Assembly (NCBI GenBank): GCA_016185395.1
Contig: JACPNR010000004.1
Span: 62,001 to 126,000, forward strand
Source of the DNA: Candidatus Korobacter versatilis
GTDB lineage: Bacteria > Acidobacteriota > Terriglobia > Terriglobales > Acidobacteriaceae
Length of the DNA stretch: 64,000 nucleotides
Reading direction: 5' to 3'
Shown here one piece after another: positions 15,985-24,361 of the stretch. The notes below the pieces were generated by a model. That model was given only the letters and a program-made list of their open reading frames with translations. It was not told the DNA's origin and ran no database searches. The position numbers were made by a program, and so were the translations under genes. The first letter of the stretch is position 1, and every line of letters starts with the position of its first letter.

Positions 15985-18138
15985 TCAGCGCGCGGAGGTC
16001 TGGATGTCATCAAAAAGGTGGGGCAGGCGCTCGGCGTCGGCGGGAGAATCGGCGAAGCGGGCGCTCTCGTAGGCGCGGGTGAAGGCCTCGACACGCGCGC
16101 GCAGGTAGGGGTCGTCGATGGTGAAGACGAACTCGAAGGGAGTCTGCGAGGGCGTTTTCTCATAGCCGCGCCGCGCGACGGAGCGCGTCATGCGCTCGTA
16201 CCAGATGCTGGCGGCTTGTTGCGGAGCGCGTCCGGGAGTGCGCGCGAGGCGAAGCGAGCGCAGGGCGCGGACGATGCGGCGGACATTCAAGAGCAGCACC
16301 AGACCAAGCACGACGAAGGCGCCGGTCGTCCCCCAACTCTGCGGCGTTTCGGCGGCGCGGTCTTGAAGGTGGCGGGCGCGCTGGAGCATTTGGGCGTAGT
16401 AGCGCTGGAGCGTCATGCGCGAGCGTTCAAAGAAGCGGCGGCCCCGCACGACGGCGGAGTTGCTCACCGCATTCTGGTGGGAGAAGTCGTAGTTGATGAC
16501 CCACTCGCGCCAGAACTCGCGGGCGGCGTCGAGGTAGTAGTAGATGCGTCCGAACCCGACGGCGCTGGGCTGGGGTGAAGACGGCGTTGGATCGAACGGC
16601 ACCCAGCCTGCTCCGGGGAAGTAGGCCTCGACCCAGGAGTGCGCGTCGCGCGCGCGGATGATGTAGTTACCGGTGACGGTGTTGAACTCTCCGCCGCGGA
16701 ATCCGTTGACCACGCGCGACGGAATGCCCTGCGTGCGCAGCATCAGCGCCATGGATGACGCGAAGTACTCGCAGTGTCCCTGCTTGCGCGCGAAGAGGAA
16801 GTTGGCGATGGGATCGGCGGGCACGGTGCTGGGGAGTTCGAGCGTGTAGCCGAACTTTGCCCGGAGATATTCTTCGAGCAGTTTGGCCCTTTGGAAATCG
16901 CTGGAAGCGGACGCGCTGATGTTCGCCGCGAGGTCGCGCACTCGCGGGTCTACGGCGGGCAATTGCAAATAATAAAGCGCCACCTCGGGCGGGATGGCGC
17001 CGCCGGGCTCGACCGCGGTGGGCACGCTGACATTCGCGACCGCTTGATAGGTGCCGATGGTGTGCTCGCGATCGAGGTTGTAGAAGGCGAAGCCGCGGTC
17101 GTAACCGATGACGCGGTAGTTGCCGAAGATTCCCAGCGCCTGGCCGGCAAGAAAATAAAGGTGGCTATCCCCCGGTTCGAGCATCACGCGGTAGTTGATG
17201 GCCTGCCAGTTCTTCGGCAAGGGCGTGGCCGCGGTCACGATCTCCTTGAGGACGAAGTTCCCATCGCGTGCGCGCAACAGGCGCAACTGCTCGGCGGGGT
17301 TGGTCCACTTGCGGCCGTCGAAGTTGGCGAGTGCAATGGCGCGCCAGTGCAGGTCAGGATTCTTGCCGGTGGAGTCACCTTCGACGCGGACGTGCATCAC
17401 GACTTCGCTGGATTGCTGGATCTCGCCGATCTGTCCCAGGTTCACCTCGTCGGTGAAGCCGGTGGCGAGCACGCTACGGGGCGCGAACGCGGCGAGGTAG
17501 TTGGCCGAGATGCGGGGCAGGACAAAGAAGATCACGGTGCCGGCGAGCAGGATGGCGCACATCAGCAGAGCCGCGGTGAGGGCGAGGGCGCGTCCGAAGT
17601 GGCGCGCGTGTGCATGCTCGCGCGCGGCCATAGGCGTACGGCGGGCGGTGCGGCGCATCTCCAGCGCCATGAAGGTGGCCACGGCGACCAGCAGGAAGAT
17701 GGCGAAGGCCCCGAGGAAGACGCTGTCTACCGTCAGGACGGCGGCAGCCAGCACCTCGAGGAACGAGAGCACAGCGAGGTAGAGGAGGTCGCGGTCGCGC
17801 TGTACCGAGAAGATCTTCACTACCATGCTGAACAACACAAGGTGGACGCTCGCGCCCACGAAGGTACGCGAGATGAAGAGGAAGTCGGCGAGATAAAAGA
17901 GTACGTAGGCCAGGGTGAGGTAGGTCGTCCACTGCTCGGAGAGCATGAGCGTCTCGCGCTTGGCGAGCAGGTAGCCGCGGAAGACAAGCGCGGCGCTCAC
18001 GAAGAGCAGGGCGGGGAGGTCAAGCTTGCCGGTGGCCGCCAGCGTAGCAAATCCTGTCAGTACCAAAAGGAAGAGCCAGATCTCGAAGTAGCGCTCGACG
18101 GCGCTACGCGTATCCCGCGGGATGGCGGCGGTGGACAC
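15985..18138 (-). CDS. TgpA-like membrane transglutaminase (DUF3488 / transglutaminase / DUF4129)
   Basis: 717 residues. It starts at GTG 18136-18138. About six membrane helices (residues 15-210) form the DUF3488/TgpA N-terminus. A periplasmic region follows with a transglutaminase-like papain fold. The catalytic triad is intact: Cys456 in GHCEYF, His500 in DAHSW and Asp516 in PFDPTPS. A further helix (about 590-615) and a cytoplasmic DUF4129-like tail end the protein. In other bacteria this gene sits in an operon with a MoxR ATPase and a DUF58 protein. Here it stands alone, ending 41 bp downstream of the rimO start. Confidence 0.92.
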   Translation of the reverse strand: MSTAAIPRDTRSAVERYFEIWLFLLVLTGFATLAATGKLDLPALLFVSAALVFRGYLLAKRETLMLSEQWTTYLTLAYVLFYLADFLFISRTFVGASVHLVLFSMVVKIFSVQRDRDLLYLAVLSFLEVLAAAVLTVDSVFLGAFAIFLLVAVATFMALEMRRTARRTPMAAREHAHARHFGRALALTAALLMCAILLAGTVIFFVLPRISANYLAAFAPRSVLATGFTDEVNLGQIGEIQQSSEVVMHVRVEGDSTGKNPDLHWRAIALANFDGRKWTNPAEQLRLLRARDGNFVLKEIVTAATPLPKNWQAINYRVMLEPGDSHLYFLAGQALGIFGNYRVIGYDRGFAFYNLDREHTIGTYQAVANVSVPTAVEPGGAIPPEVALYYLQLPAVDPRVRDLAANISASASSDFQRAKLLEEYLRAKFGYTLELPSTVPADPIANFLFARKQGHCEYFASSMALMLRTQGIPSRVVNGFRGGEFNTVTGNYIIRARDAHSWVEAYFPGAGWVPFDPTPSSPQPSAVGFGRIYYYLDAAREFWREWVINYDFSHQNAVSNSAVVRGRRFFERSRMTLQRYYAQMLQRARHLQDRAAETPQSWGTTGAFVVLGLVLLLNVRRIVRALRSLRLARTPGRAPQQAASIWYERMTRSVARRGYEKTPSQTPFEFVFTIDDPYLRARVEAFTRAYESARFADSPADAERLPHLFDDIQTSAR

Positions 18139-18147
18139 TGTCCGCAG

Positions 18148-18153
18148 ATATTA
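18148..18153 (-). promoter_or_regulatory. -10-like hexamer just upstream of the transglutaminase GTG
   Basis: The minus strand reads TAATAT, 9 nt before the GTG start. No Shine-Dalgarno sequence lies between. It fits the near-leaderless pattern seen at other genes here. Confidence 0.3.
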
Positions 18154-18216
18154 CCGCAGTAGCGACTGATCGGACGGCGATGTCCGACAGAGGCGAGCAG
18201 TCCGGAGGGTGGATGT

Positions 18217-18222
18217 TAGAAT
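18217..18222 (+). promoter_or_regulatory. -10 element of the SRP RNA gene
   Basis: TAGAAT, 8 nt before the predicted RNA 5' end, the correct distance for a start site at 18230-18231. The word TAGAATCGAAAGGT, from the hexamer onward, recurs exactly upstream of the HAD gene at 49239. Confidence 0.45.
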
Positions 18223-18230
18223 CGAAAGGT

Positions 18231-18334
18231 CAGGTATCGGGTCCCGCGCGACGCGTTCCCGCCAACCCCGCCAGGTCCGGAAGGAAGCAACGGTAACGGG
18301 CTCTCGCGTGTGCAGCGGGTTCCCCGGTGCCTGG
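18231..18334 (+). ncRNA. ffs: Small signal recognition particle RNA (4.5S type)
   Basis: The apical domain is unmistakable: CCAGGTCCGGAAGGAAGCAA contains the conserved GGAA loop and the asymmetric internal loop bound by the Ffh M domain. The outer stem forms between CAGG..CGGGTCCCGC at the 5' end and GCGGGTTCCCCGGTGCCTG at the 3' end. Length about 104 nt fits the short bacterial SRP RNA without an Alu domain. The ends are set from the outer helix and could be off by a few bases. It works with Ffh and FtsY (5642-6586) in co-translational targeting. Confidence 0.93.
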
Positions 18335-18398
18335 CAAAGCCTTTATTCTTGCTCCGCTCGCGCCATCCAGCGCTAGTCTCGCGGTCACCCAGGTGGAG

Positions 18399-19418
18399 AT
18401 GACGGTCAATAAGCTAAGTGCAAAGCAACTGGTGCGGGCCAAGATCACGGCCCTCGGCACGTACGTGCCGCCGCGCGTCCTCACCAACAAGGACCTGGAG
18501 AGTTTGGTCGAGACTTCCGACGAGTGGATCATGGCGCGCACGGGTATACGCGAGCGCCACATCGCCGAGAAGGGCGTTGGGACTTCGGACCTGGCCACGG
18601 AAGCGGCGAAGAAAGCGCTCGCGCACCGCGGAGTGAAGCCGACGGAGTTGGACGCCATCATCGTAGGAACCGTCACTCCCGACATGTTGTTTCCTTCGAC
18701 GGCGTGCCTGGTGCAGAACAAGCTTGGCGCCCAAGGCGCGTGGGGGTTCGACCTCTCGGCGGCGTGCTCGGCGTTCCCGTATTCCCTGCAGTGCGGCGTG
18801 CAGTTCATCATGACGGGCGCGCACAAGAAGGTGCTGGTCATCGGCGCCGACGTGATGTCTTCGATCATTGATTACACGGACCGCGCCACCTGCGTGATCT
18901 TCGGAGACGGCGCGGGCGCGGTGTTGCTCGAGCCTGCCGCCGCGGAGGAGGAGGGCATCATCGACTTCATCCACGAGGTCGATGGTTCCGGCGGATGCTC
19001 GCTGAACATGCCCGCGGGCGGCAGCTTGAACCCCGCGACGCATGAGACGGTGGACAAGAAGATGCACTTCGTCCATCAGGACGGGCAGGCGGTCTTCAAA
19101 TATGCGGTGCGCAAGATGGCAGACGTTTCCGAGCGCATCCTGCAGCGCAATGGGTTCACCGGCAAGGACGTGAGCTGCTTCATCCCGCACCAGGCGAACC
19201 TGCGCATCATCACCAACACCGCGGAGCGGCTGGGCATGCCGATGGAGCGCGTGATCGTGAACATCGACCGCTTCGGCAACACCACTGCGGGCACGATCCC
19301 ACTGGCGATGCAGACGGCACTCGAGGAAGGGAAGCTGAAGAAGGGCGGGCTGGTGCTGCTCGCTTCCGTCGGCGCGGGGTTCACCGTCGGCGCGACGCTG
19401 ATGCGCTGGGCTTATTAG
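18399..19418 (+). CDS. fabH: 3-oxoacyl-ACP synthase III (beta-ketoacyl-ACP synthase III)
   Basis: 339 residues from ATG 18399. An earlier in-frame ATG at 18327 would lie inside the SRP RNA 3' end and add 24 non-homologous residues, so it was rejected. The enzyme condenses acetyl-CoA with malonyl-ACP to start fatty acid synthesis. The catalytic triad is present: Cys123 in AACSAF, His264 in PHQANLRI and Asn294 in GNTTAGT. The usual AACSG is AACSA here. TGIRERHIA and the C-terminal [13 protein letters not shown] are typical. It ends at a strong bidirectional terminator shared with the convergent TonB gene. Confidence 0.95.
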   Translation: MTVNKLSAKQLVRAKITALGTYVPPRVLTNKDLESLVETSDEWIMARTGIRERHIAEKGVGTSDLATEAAKKALAHRGVKPTELDAIIVGTVTPDMLFPSTACLVQNKLGAQGAWGFDLSAACSAFPYSLQCGVQFIMTGAHKKVLVIGADVMSSIIDYTDRATCVIFGDGAGAVLLEPAAAEEEGIIDFIHEVDGSGGCSLNMPAGGSLNPATHETVDKKMHFVHQDGQAVFKYAVRKMADVSERILQRNGFTGKDVSCFIPHQANLRIITNTAERLGMPMERVIVNIDRFGNTTAGTIPLAMQTALEEGKLKKGGLVLLASVGAGFTVGATLMRWAY

Positions 19419-19433
19419 TTCCTCGCAAGTGAG

Positions 19434-19461
19434 AAGGGCGGAGCCGCGGCTCCGCCCTTTT
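19434..19461. terminator. Rho-independent terminator between fabH and the GAF-TonB gene
   Basis: AAGGGCGGAGCC is followed directly by its reverse complement, with a central GC step serving as a minimal loop, and then TTTT on the plus strand. It is strong for fabH and may serve the convergent gene as well. Confidence 0.85.
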
Positions 19462-19476
19462 GTATTCCTGGTGAAG

Positions 19477-21162
19477 CTATCTCGGTGCCTGGAACTTCAC
19501 GTTGACCTGCACGGTGGATTCGATGGGCGCGCCGTTCAGCGTCGCGGGCTTGTATTTCCATTGCCGGACGGCGGAAGCGGCGGCCTCGCGCAACAGGGCA
19601 TGTCCGTTGACCACGCGGACCGATTTGACCGCACCATCGTTCCCGACGGTGGCTTCCATCTGCACCACGCCTTCCGCATGCATCGTCTTGGCCATCTCCG
19701 GATACTTTGGCGCGACCTGCGACAGCAACGTCGCGCTGGTGGACTGCGAGACCTTCGGCTGCGAGGCGAGGGTGGGCGCCGTGGTCGAGATGGGAACGGC
19801 GATCTGCGGGGCAGCCACCGCGACCGGAGCGGGCGGAGCATCCTGACGCGGGCTCGCGTTGGGCGTGACGGCGGCGCGCTCCACGGCTTGCGGTGACGGT
19901 TTTGCCGGTGGCGGAGGCGTCTGCGCCGGCTGCGGCGGAGCTTGCTGCGGCGCGGACTTTTGCGCCGGCGCTGTTTGGGTGGTCGTCTGGTTGGTCTTGG
20001 CCGGGGCCGGTGGCTGCGCCGCAGGCTGCCCCGTAGTGGATGCCGTCGCGGTGGTCGTCGCGGGTGTCGTCGTCGTGGCCGGAGGGGGCGTCGACGACGT
20101 CGGAGCAGTTTGTTGCACCGGCTGCGTTGCAGGCTGCGGCGCCGAGGAAAAATGGGTGTAGGTGAAGTATCCGGCGATGATGACGACGACGGCGGCCGCT
20201 ACTCCGATCCATATCCCCAGGCCGCCGCCACCGGGCTTCTTGTCCTGCGCAACGCTGTCGAATGTGCCAAATCCGGCGCTCGTCACCGAACGCGATTCTG
20301 ATCTCGATTCCACTTTCTCCACCTTGCGAGGCGGTGGAGGCGGCGCCGGCTTCCATTCTGCCGGTGGTGGCGCAGCGGCGGCGCGACGCGAGGGTGCGAC
20401 CGGTGCAGGCGCGATGCTTGCGGCCATGGGCTGCACCTCTTCCGCCTTCGGTGCGGGTGGGGGCGGCGGAGGAGGCGGGGGCGTGGGCCGCGGCGCGGGC
20501 GCCATAACGGTTGCCGGCGGCTCGGGCGCGGGCTGCGGCGCGGCGGCGGCGGTCGCAGTCGCAACGGGAATCGGTCTTGCCACGGGTGTGGGCGGTGGCA
20601 GCGGCGGCGGCGTGAATCCCGGGTCACTGGGGCGAATCGCCGCACGCGGCGGGGGTGGAGGCAGTGGCGCAGCAAACGCGGCGGTGATGGAAACGCCGGC
20701 CTTGCGCGCTTTTTGCACCGCGACCGCGACCTCACGCGCCATGGTGCGCAAGACGGCGACGTGCAGGTCATTGAACGAATTCTTGCTGCCGGCGAACACG
20801 GCCAGCACGCCGGAGATGACTTCGGTGTCCGCGTCGCGGATGGGCACGACGACGATGGAACGCGTGCCGAGTGCGCGGCAGGCGGCGGCGTCCACGCGCT
20901 TGTCGGTATCGGAGTCGTCGCAGCGCAGCGCCTGGCCGCTCTGCACGGCCATGCCGGTGAAGGTGCCTTCGAGGCGCAGGTGAGCGCCGACGTCGGGAGC
21001 GGAGGGCCCGCTGCACGCGCGGCACACCATCTCATTCTGGTCGCCTTCGCTCAAGGCGATGGCGGCGCCACTGGCGCCGGTGTATGTCTGCGCGCGCGCG
21101 GCGATAGAAGTGAGTTCTTCGGCGAGCGACGGCGGATTCGATTGTGCGGAGGCTTCGGCCAT
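19477..21162 (-). CDS. GAF-domain / TonB C-terminal fusion protein
   Basis: 561 residues, in four parts. Residues about 10-155 form a GAF domain (EELTSIAARAQTYTGASGAA ... SIVVVPIRDADTEVISGVLAVFA). About 160-310 is a Pro/Ala-rich linker with a run of nine prolines. One membrane helix (about 316-335, IWIGVAAAVVVIIAGYF) follows. A second Pro/Gln/Thr-rich linker leads to a TonB C-terminal domain (about 477-561) with YPEMAKTMHAEGVVQ and a final VQVNVKF strand. The order implies a cytoplasmic ligand sensor joined through the membrane to a periplasmic TonB domain that contacts outer-membrane receptors. No ExbB/ExbD gene is nearby. The GAF ligand is unknown. Confidence 0.85.
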   Translation of the reverse strand: MAEASAQSNPPSLAEELTSIAARAQTYTGASGAAIALSEGDQNEMVCRACSGPSAPDVGAHLRLEGTFTGMAVQSGQALRCDDSDTDKRVDAAACRALGTRSIVVVPIRDADTEVISGVLAVFAGSKNSFNDLHVAVLRTMAREVAVAVQKARKAGVSITAAFAAPLPPPPPRAAIRPSDPGFTPPPLPPPTPVARPIPVATATAAAAPQPAPEPPATVMAPAPRPTPPPPPPPPPAPKAEEVQPMAASIAPAPVAPSRRAAAAPPPAEWKPAPPPPPRKVEKVESRSESRSVTSAGFGTFDSVAQDKKPGGGGLGIWIGVAAAVVVIIAGYFTYTHFSSAPQPATQPVQQTAPTSSTPPPATTTTPATTTATASTTGQPAAQPPAPAKTNQTTTQTAPAQKSAPQQAPPQPAQTPPPPAKPSPQAVERAAVTPNASPRQDAPPAPVAVAAPQIAVPISTTAPTLASQPKVSQSTSATLLSQVAPKYPEMAKTMHAEGVVQMEATVGNDGAVKSVRVVNGHALLREAAASAVRQWKYKPATLNGAPIESTVQVNVKFQAPR

Positions 21163-21291
21163 TGGGTCCCCGGTCCGGGAGGAATGGCATATTGATAAAC
21201 CCGGCGAGGGAAGTCAAGCAGGGAAACACCTTGAGAGGCCAGGGGCGTAACGGCCCCTGACCGGGGGTAACCAGGGAATCACGGATGTCAT

Positions 21292-21320
21292 AGACACCGG
21301 CGCAAAAACGGCACTATAAT
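21292..21320 (+). promoter_or_regulatory. Strong sigma-70-type promoter for the 102-residue coiled-coil gene
   Basis: TAGACA (21292-21297) and a perfect TATAAT (21315-21320) are separated by exactly 17 nt. This is the best consensus promoter seen in the window. The leader would be about 39 nt. A palindrome CAGGGGC-GTAACG-GCCCCTG lies upstream at 21241-21260. Confidence 0.7.
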
Positions 21321-21365
21321 CCGTGCCTCGTTTGTCCCCCCGAGCGAAAGTTCCCGAGGTCAGTC

Positions 21366-21674
21366 ATGAAACCGATCACTGAAGTAATCCGCGACAAAGA
21401 ACTCGAGATGCAGCACGTGCGCGAAGAGATTGACGCGCTGCAGCGCGAGAAGGAACTCCACATCAAGAACATCGAGCGCGAGCTCGAGACGTTGCGTGCC
21501 GCTGCCCGCATCATCACCGAGACGGTGGAGAGCTCGCAGACGACGAGCGCGATGCCGGTGGCGCAACGCTCCATGGCGGCGGCCGCGCCCGTTCCCAGCG
21601 CGCCGGTGGAATCGTTCCCGGTGCAGTCGGTGAGCGCAGCGGCCCCCGAGCCGGCGCGCAAGCGCTGGCCGTAA
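21366..21674 (+). CDS. Small coiled-coil protein of unknown function
   Basis: 102 residues. The first half (about 5-55) is strongly charged with heptad-like spacing (EVIRDKELEMQHVREEIDAL and onward), predicting a parallel coiled coil. The second half is a flexible Ala/Pro/Val/Ser linker ending in ARKRWP. No signal peptide or known domain is seen. It has its own consensus promoter and ends 16 bp before a perfect-stem terminator, so it is a monocistronic, probably abundant transcript. Similar short helical proteins occur in Acidobacteria, but none has a known role that I can name. Confidence 0.7.
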   Translation: MKPITEVIRDKELEMQHVREEIDALQREKELHIKNIERELETLRAAARIITETVESSQTTSAMPVAQRSMAAAAPVPSAPVESFPVQSVSAAAPEPARKRWP

Positions 21675-21690
21675 CAGTCTTCGCAACACG

Positions 21691-21728
21691 AAGAACAAAA
21701 CGCGCCCATGCGGGCGCGTTTTGTTCTT
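21691..21728. terminator. Bidirectional terminator between the coiled-coil gene and fumC
   Basis: Perfect 17-bp stem: AAGAACAAAACGCGCCC (21691-21707), loop ATGC, then the exact complement to 21728. The AT-rich outer part gives T-rich tails in both directions, so it can end both convergent genes. Confidence 0.9.
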
Positions 21729-21738
21729 ACGAAAAAAG

Positions 21739-23154
21739 CTACTTCTTCGGGCGGGTCATCTCTTCCGGCTTCACCAGCTTATCGAACTCCTCGCCGGTGA
21801 GATGGCCGAGCTTCACTGCCGCCTCGCGCAGGCTGGTTTTTTCAACGTGCGCGTGGTGCGCTACCTTCGCCGCCTTGTCGTAGCCGATCTTTGGAGCGAG
21901 CGCAGTGATGAGCATGAGCGAGTTGCGAACGTACTCCGCCACGCGTTCGCGGTTCACTTCGATGCCCTTGACCATGTAGTCCACGAAGCCGTGGCAGGCG
22001 TCCGAGAGCAGCGTGACCGAGTGGAGGAAGTTGTAGATCATCACCGGCTTGAAGACGTTGAGCTCGAAGTTTCCCTGCGAGCCGGCGAAACCGACGGCTG
22101 CGGTAGCGCCATGGACCTGCACGCAGACCATCGTCATCGCCTCCGCCTGCGTAGGATTCACTTTGCCCGGCATGATGGAGGAGCCCGGCTCATTCTCGGG
22201 GATGGAAAGTTCGCCGAGGCCGCAGCGCGGTCCGGAAGCGAGCCAGCGGATGTCGTTGGCGATCTTCATGAACGAGGCGGCGGTCGTCTCGAGCGCGCCC
22301 TGCGCAAAGACGATCTCGTCGTGCGAGGCCAGCGCCGCGAACTTGTTGCCGTGCGAGCGGAAGGGAAGCCCGGTGAGCTCGGCGACTTTCCTGGCCACGC
22401 GCTCGGCGAATTCCGGCGGGGCGTTCAGGCCAGTACCGACGGCGGTGCCGCCGATGGCGAGGTCGTAGAGCCCGCCGAGGACTTGCTTGAGCCGCTCGAT
22501 GTCGCGGTCGAGCATCGTCACCCAGCCGGAAAATTCCTGTCCCACGGTTAGGGGGACGGCGTCTTGCAGGTGAGTGCGGCCGATCTTTACGATGTCCTGG
22601 AATTCCTTTTGTTTTGCGGCGAGCGCATCGCGCACGGTCGTGATCGCGGGGATGAGTGTTTTCTGCACGCGTTCGGCGGCGGCGATGTGCATGGCGGCGG
22701 GGAAGGTATCGTTCGACGACTGCGACATGTTCACGTCGTCGTTGGGATGGATGGGTTTCTTCGAACCCATCTCGCCGCCGGCCAGCTCGATGGCGCGGTT
22801 GGAGATGACTTCGTTGACGTTCATGTTGGTCTGCGTGCCGGAGCCGGTCTGCCAGATGCGCAGTGGGAACTGGTCGTTCCATTTGCCGGCAATGATCTCG
22901 TCGGCGGCCTGCACGATGAGTTTGGCTTTGTCCGCGGGCAGCTTGCCGAGTTCCTGGTTGACCAGCGCGCACGCTTTCTTCAGGATGCCGAAGGCGCGGA
23001 TGAGCTCGGGCGGCATAGTGTCTCGCCCGATGGCGAAGTGCAGCAGCGAGCGCTCCGTCTGCGCTCCCCAGTAAACATTTGCCGGCACCTCGATGGTGCC
23101 CATGCTGTCGGATTCGATGCGCTTCGCTTGCTTGCTTTCGCCGGCGCTGGCCAT
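21739..23154 (-). CDS. fumC: Class II fumarate hydratase
   Basis: 471 residues. It converts fumarate to malate in the TCA cycle, in the cytoplasm. The superfamily signature [16 protein letters not shown] contains the catalytic Ser loop. [14 protein letters not shown] and [14 protein letters not shown] match FumC, as opposed to aspartase or argininosuccinate lyase. Length is normal. A good AGGAG site precedes the ATG (23152-23154), and a TATAAT -10 lies further upstream on the minus strand near 23204-23209. It is divergent from the YpdA-like gene. Confidence 0.95.
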   Translation of the reverse strand: MASAGESKQAKRIESDSMGTIEVPANVYWGAQTERSLLHFAIGRDTMPPELIRAFGILKKACALVNQELGKLPADKAKLIVQAADEIIAGKWNDQFPLRIWQTGSGTQTNMNVNEVISNRAIELAGGEMGSKKPIHPNDDVNMSQSSNDTFPAAMHIAAAERVQKTLIPAITTVRDALAAKQKEFQDIVKIGRTHLQDAVPLTVGQEFSGWVTMLDRDIERLKQVLGGLYDLAIGGTAVGTGLNAPPEFAERVARKVAELTGLPFRSHGNKFAALASHDEIVFAQGALETTAASFMKIANDIRWLASGPRCGLGELSIPENEPGSSIMPGKVNPTQAEAMTMVCVQVHGATAAVGFAGSQGNFELNVFKPVMIYNFLHSVTLLSDACHGFVDYMVKGIEVNRERVAEYVRNSLMLITALAPKIGYDKAAKVAHHAHVEKTSLREAAVKLGHLTGEEFDKLVKPEEMTRPKK

Positions 23155-23252
23155 GAAGCTCCTGGATCACGTGGTACGGCTGATCGATGAGAACAGAAAA
23201 TTATAGCCGTGTTGCGAAAGACAGCCGAGGAAACGTTTAGATTGGTGGACGA

Positions 23253-24254
23253 ATGAGCGAGCGCAGCGACGCCATCTTCGACCTGCTGGTCATCGGCGCC
23301 GGGCCGACCGGCCTGGCCTGCGCCATTGAAGCCAAGCGGGCCGGGTTCCGCGTGGTGCTGGTGGAGAAAGGCTGCCTGGTCAACTCGCTCTTCCACTATC
23401 CGCCGCAGATGCTTTTCTTTACCACGCCGGAACTGCTGGAGATCGGCGACATCCCGTTCCCCAGCGCGCACCCGAAGCCGACCCGCGAAGAGGCCTTGGA
23501 GTATTACCGGAAGGTGACCGAGCACTACGAGCTCGCCCTCCGGCAGTACGAGCGGGTGGAACGGGTGACGGGAAGCGATGGCGACTTCCACGTCCACACG
23601 CGGGACCGCTTGGGAGTGGAGCAAGTACATCGCGCGCGCAAACTGGCGCTCGCGACCGGATATTACGACCTGCCGAATCCGCTCGGCGTCCCCGGGGAGG
23701 ACTTGCCTAAGGTCATGCACTACTACGGCGAGCCGCATCCATACTTCGGGCTCGACGTGGTGGTGGTGGGCGGCAAGAACTCAGCCGCCATCGCGGCGCT
23801 CGAGCTATGGCGGCGCGGCGCGCGCGTCACGCTGGTGCATCGCGGGGCGGGCATCCACCAGAATGTGAAGTACTGGATCAAACCCGACATCGAGAACCGC
23901 ATCAAGGCAGGGGAAGTCCGCGCGCATTTCAATTCTTCGCTGAAGGAGATCGGCCCGGAGTACGTGGTATTGGCGGCGCCGGGGGGTGAGGTTCGCCTGA
24001 AGAATGACTTCGTCTTCGCGCTGACGGGGTATCACCCGGACTTTACCTTTATGCGGTCGCTCGGGATCGAGCTCGAACCTGGGGAGTGCCGTCCCGTTTG
24101 CGACCCGGAGAGCCTGGAGACAAATGTCCCCGGTATCTATGTGGCCGGGGTGATCGTGGCCGGCTCCCGGACGAGCGAGATATTCATCGAAAACGGGCGT
24201 TTCCATGGCCGACAGATAGCAAAGTCCTTGCGCCATAAGCTTCTAGGAGACTAA
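23253..24254 (+). CDS. ypdA: YpdA-like FAD/NAD(P) disulfide reductase (bacillithiol disulfide reductase family)
   Basis: 333 residues. The FAD-binding Rossmann motif is GAGPTGLACAIEA near the N-terminus. A second nucleotide motif, VVVGGKNSAAIAALEL, starts near residue 169. ALTGYHPD and the C-terminal GVIVAGSRTSEIFIENGRF are family-specific. YpdA proteins resemble thioredoxin reductase but lack the CxxC pair. In Firmicutes they reduce bacillithiol disulfide with NADPH. None of the bacillithiol biosynthesis genes lies in this window, so the assignment rests on sequence pattern alone. Confidence 0.8.
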   Translation: MSERSDAIFDLLVIGAGPTGLACAIEAKRAGFRVVLVEKGCLVNSLFHYPPQMLFFTTPELLEIGDIPFPSAHPKPTREEALEYYRKVTEHYELALRQYERVERVTGSDGDFHVHTRDRLGVEQVHRARKLALATGYYDLPNPLGVPGEDLPKVMHYYGEPHPYFGLDVVVVGGKNSAAIAALELWRRGARVTLVHRGAGIHQNVKYWIKPDIENRIKAGEVRAHFNSSLKEIGPEYVVLAAPGGEVRLKNDFVFALTGYHPDFTFMRSLGIELEPGECRPVCDPESLETNVPGIYVAGVIVAGSRTSEIFIENGRFHGRQIAKSLRHKLLGD

Positions 24255-24279
24255 GGTGTTGACTTTCAGGGAAACGGAG

Positions 24280-24308
24280 TTGACCTGCTGGCGACCTTAG
24301 CAGACAAT
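24280..24308 (+). promoter_or_regulatory. Sigma-70-type promoter for the FecR-domain gene
   Basis: TTGACC (24280-24285) and GACAAT (24303-24308) are separated by 17 nt. They lie between the YpdA stop and the FecR-domain start. A second TTGACT box occurs at 24259-24264 without a matching -10. Confidence 0.5.
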
Positions 24309-24361
24309 ACCGTTGCTTGAAGGGTACCCCTTTTCCCACTTCCGCTCACGGGGTGATAGCA

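Noticed and set aside
16774..18162. 462-codon plus-strand frame opposite the transglutaminase
   Set aside because: Antisense to a gene with an intact catalytic triad; composition typical of reverse-frame GC bias.
18327..18398. Earlier ATG for fabH
   Set aside because: Lies in the 3' end of the SRP RNA and adds residues that FabH proteins lack.
21241..21260. Possible terminator downstream of an unseen gene
   Set aside because: Good stem, but no T-run, and no gene ends there on either strand; kept only as a palindrome near the promoter.
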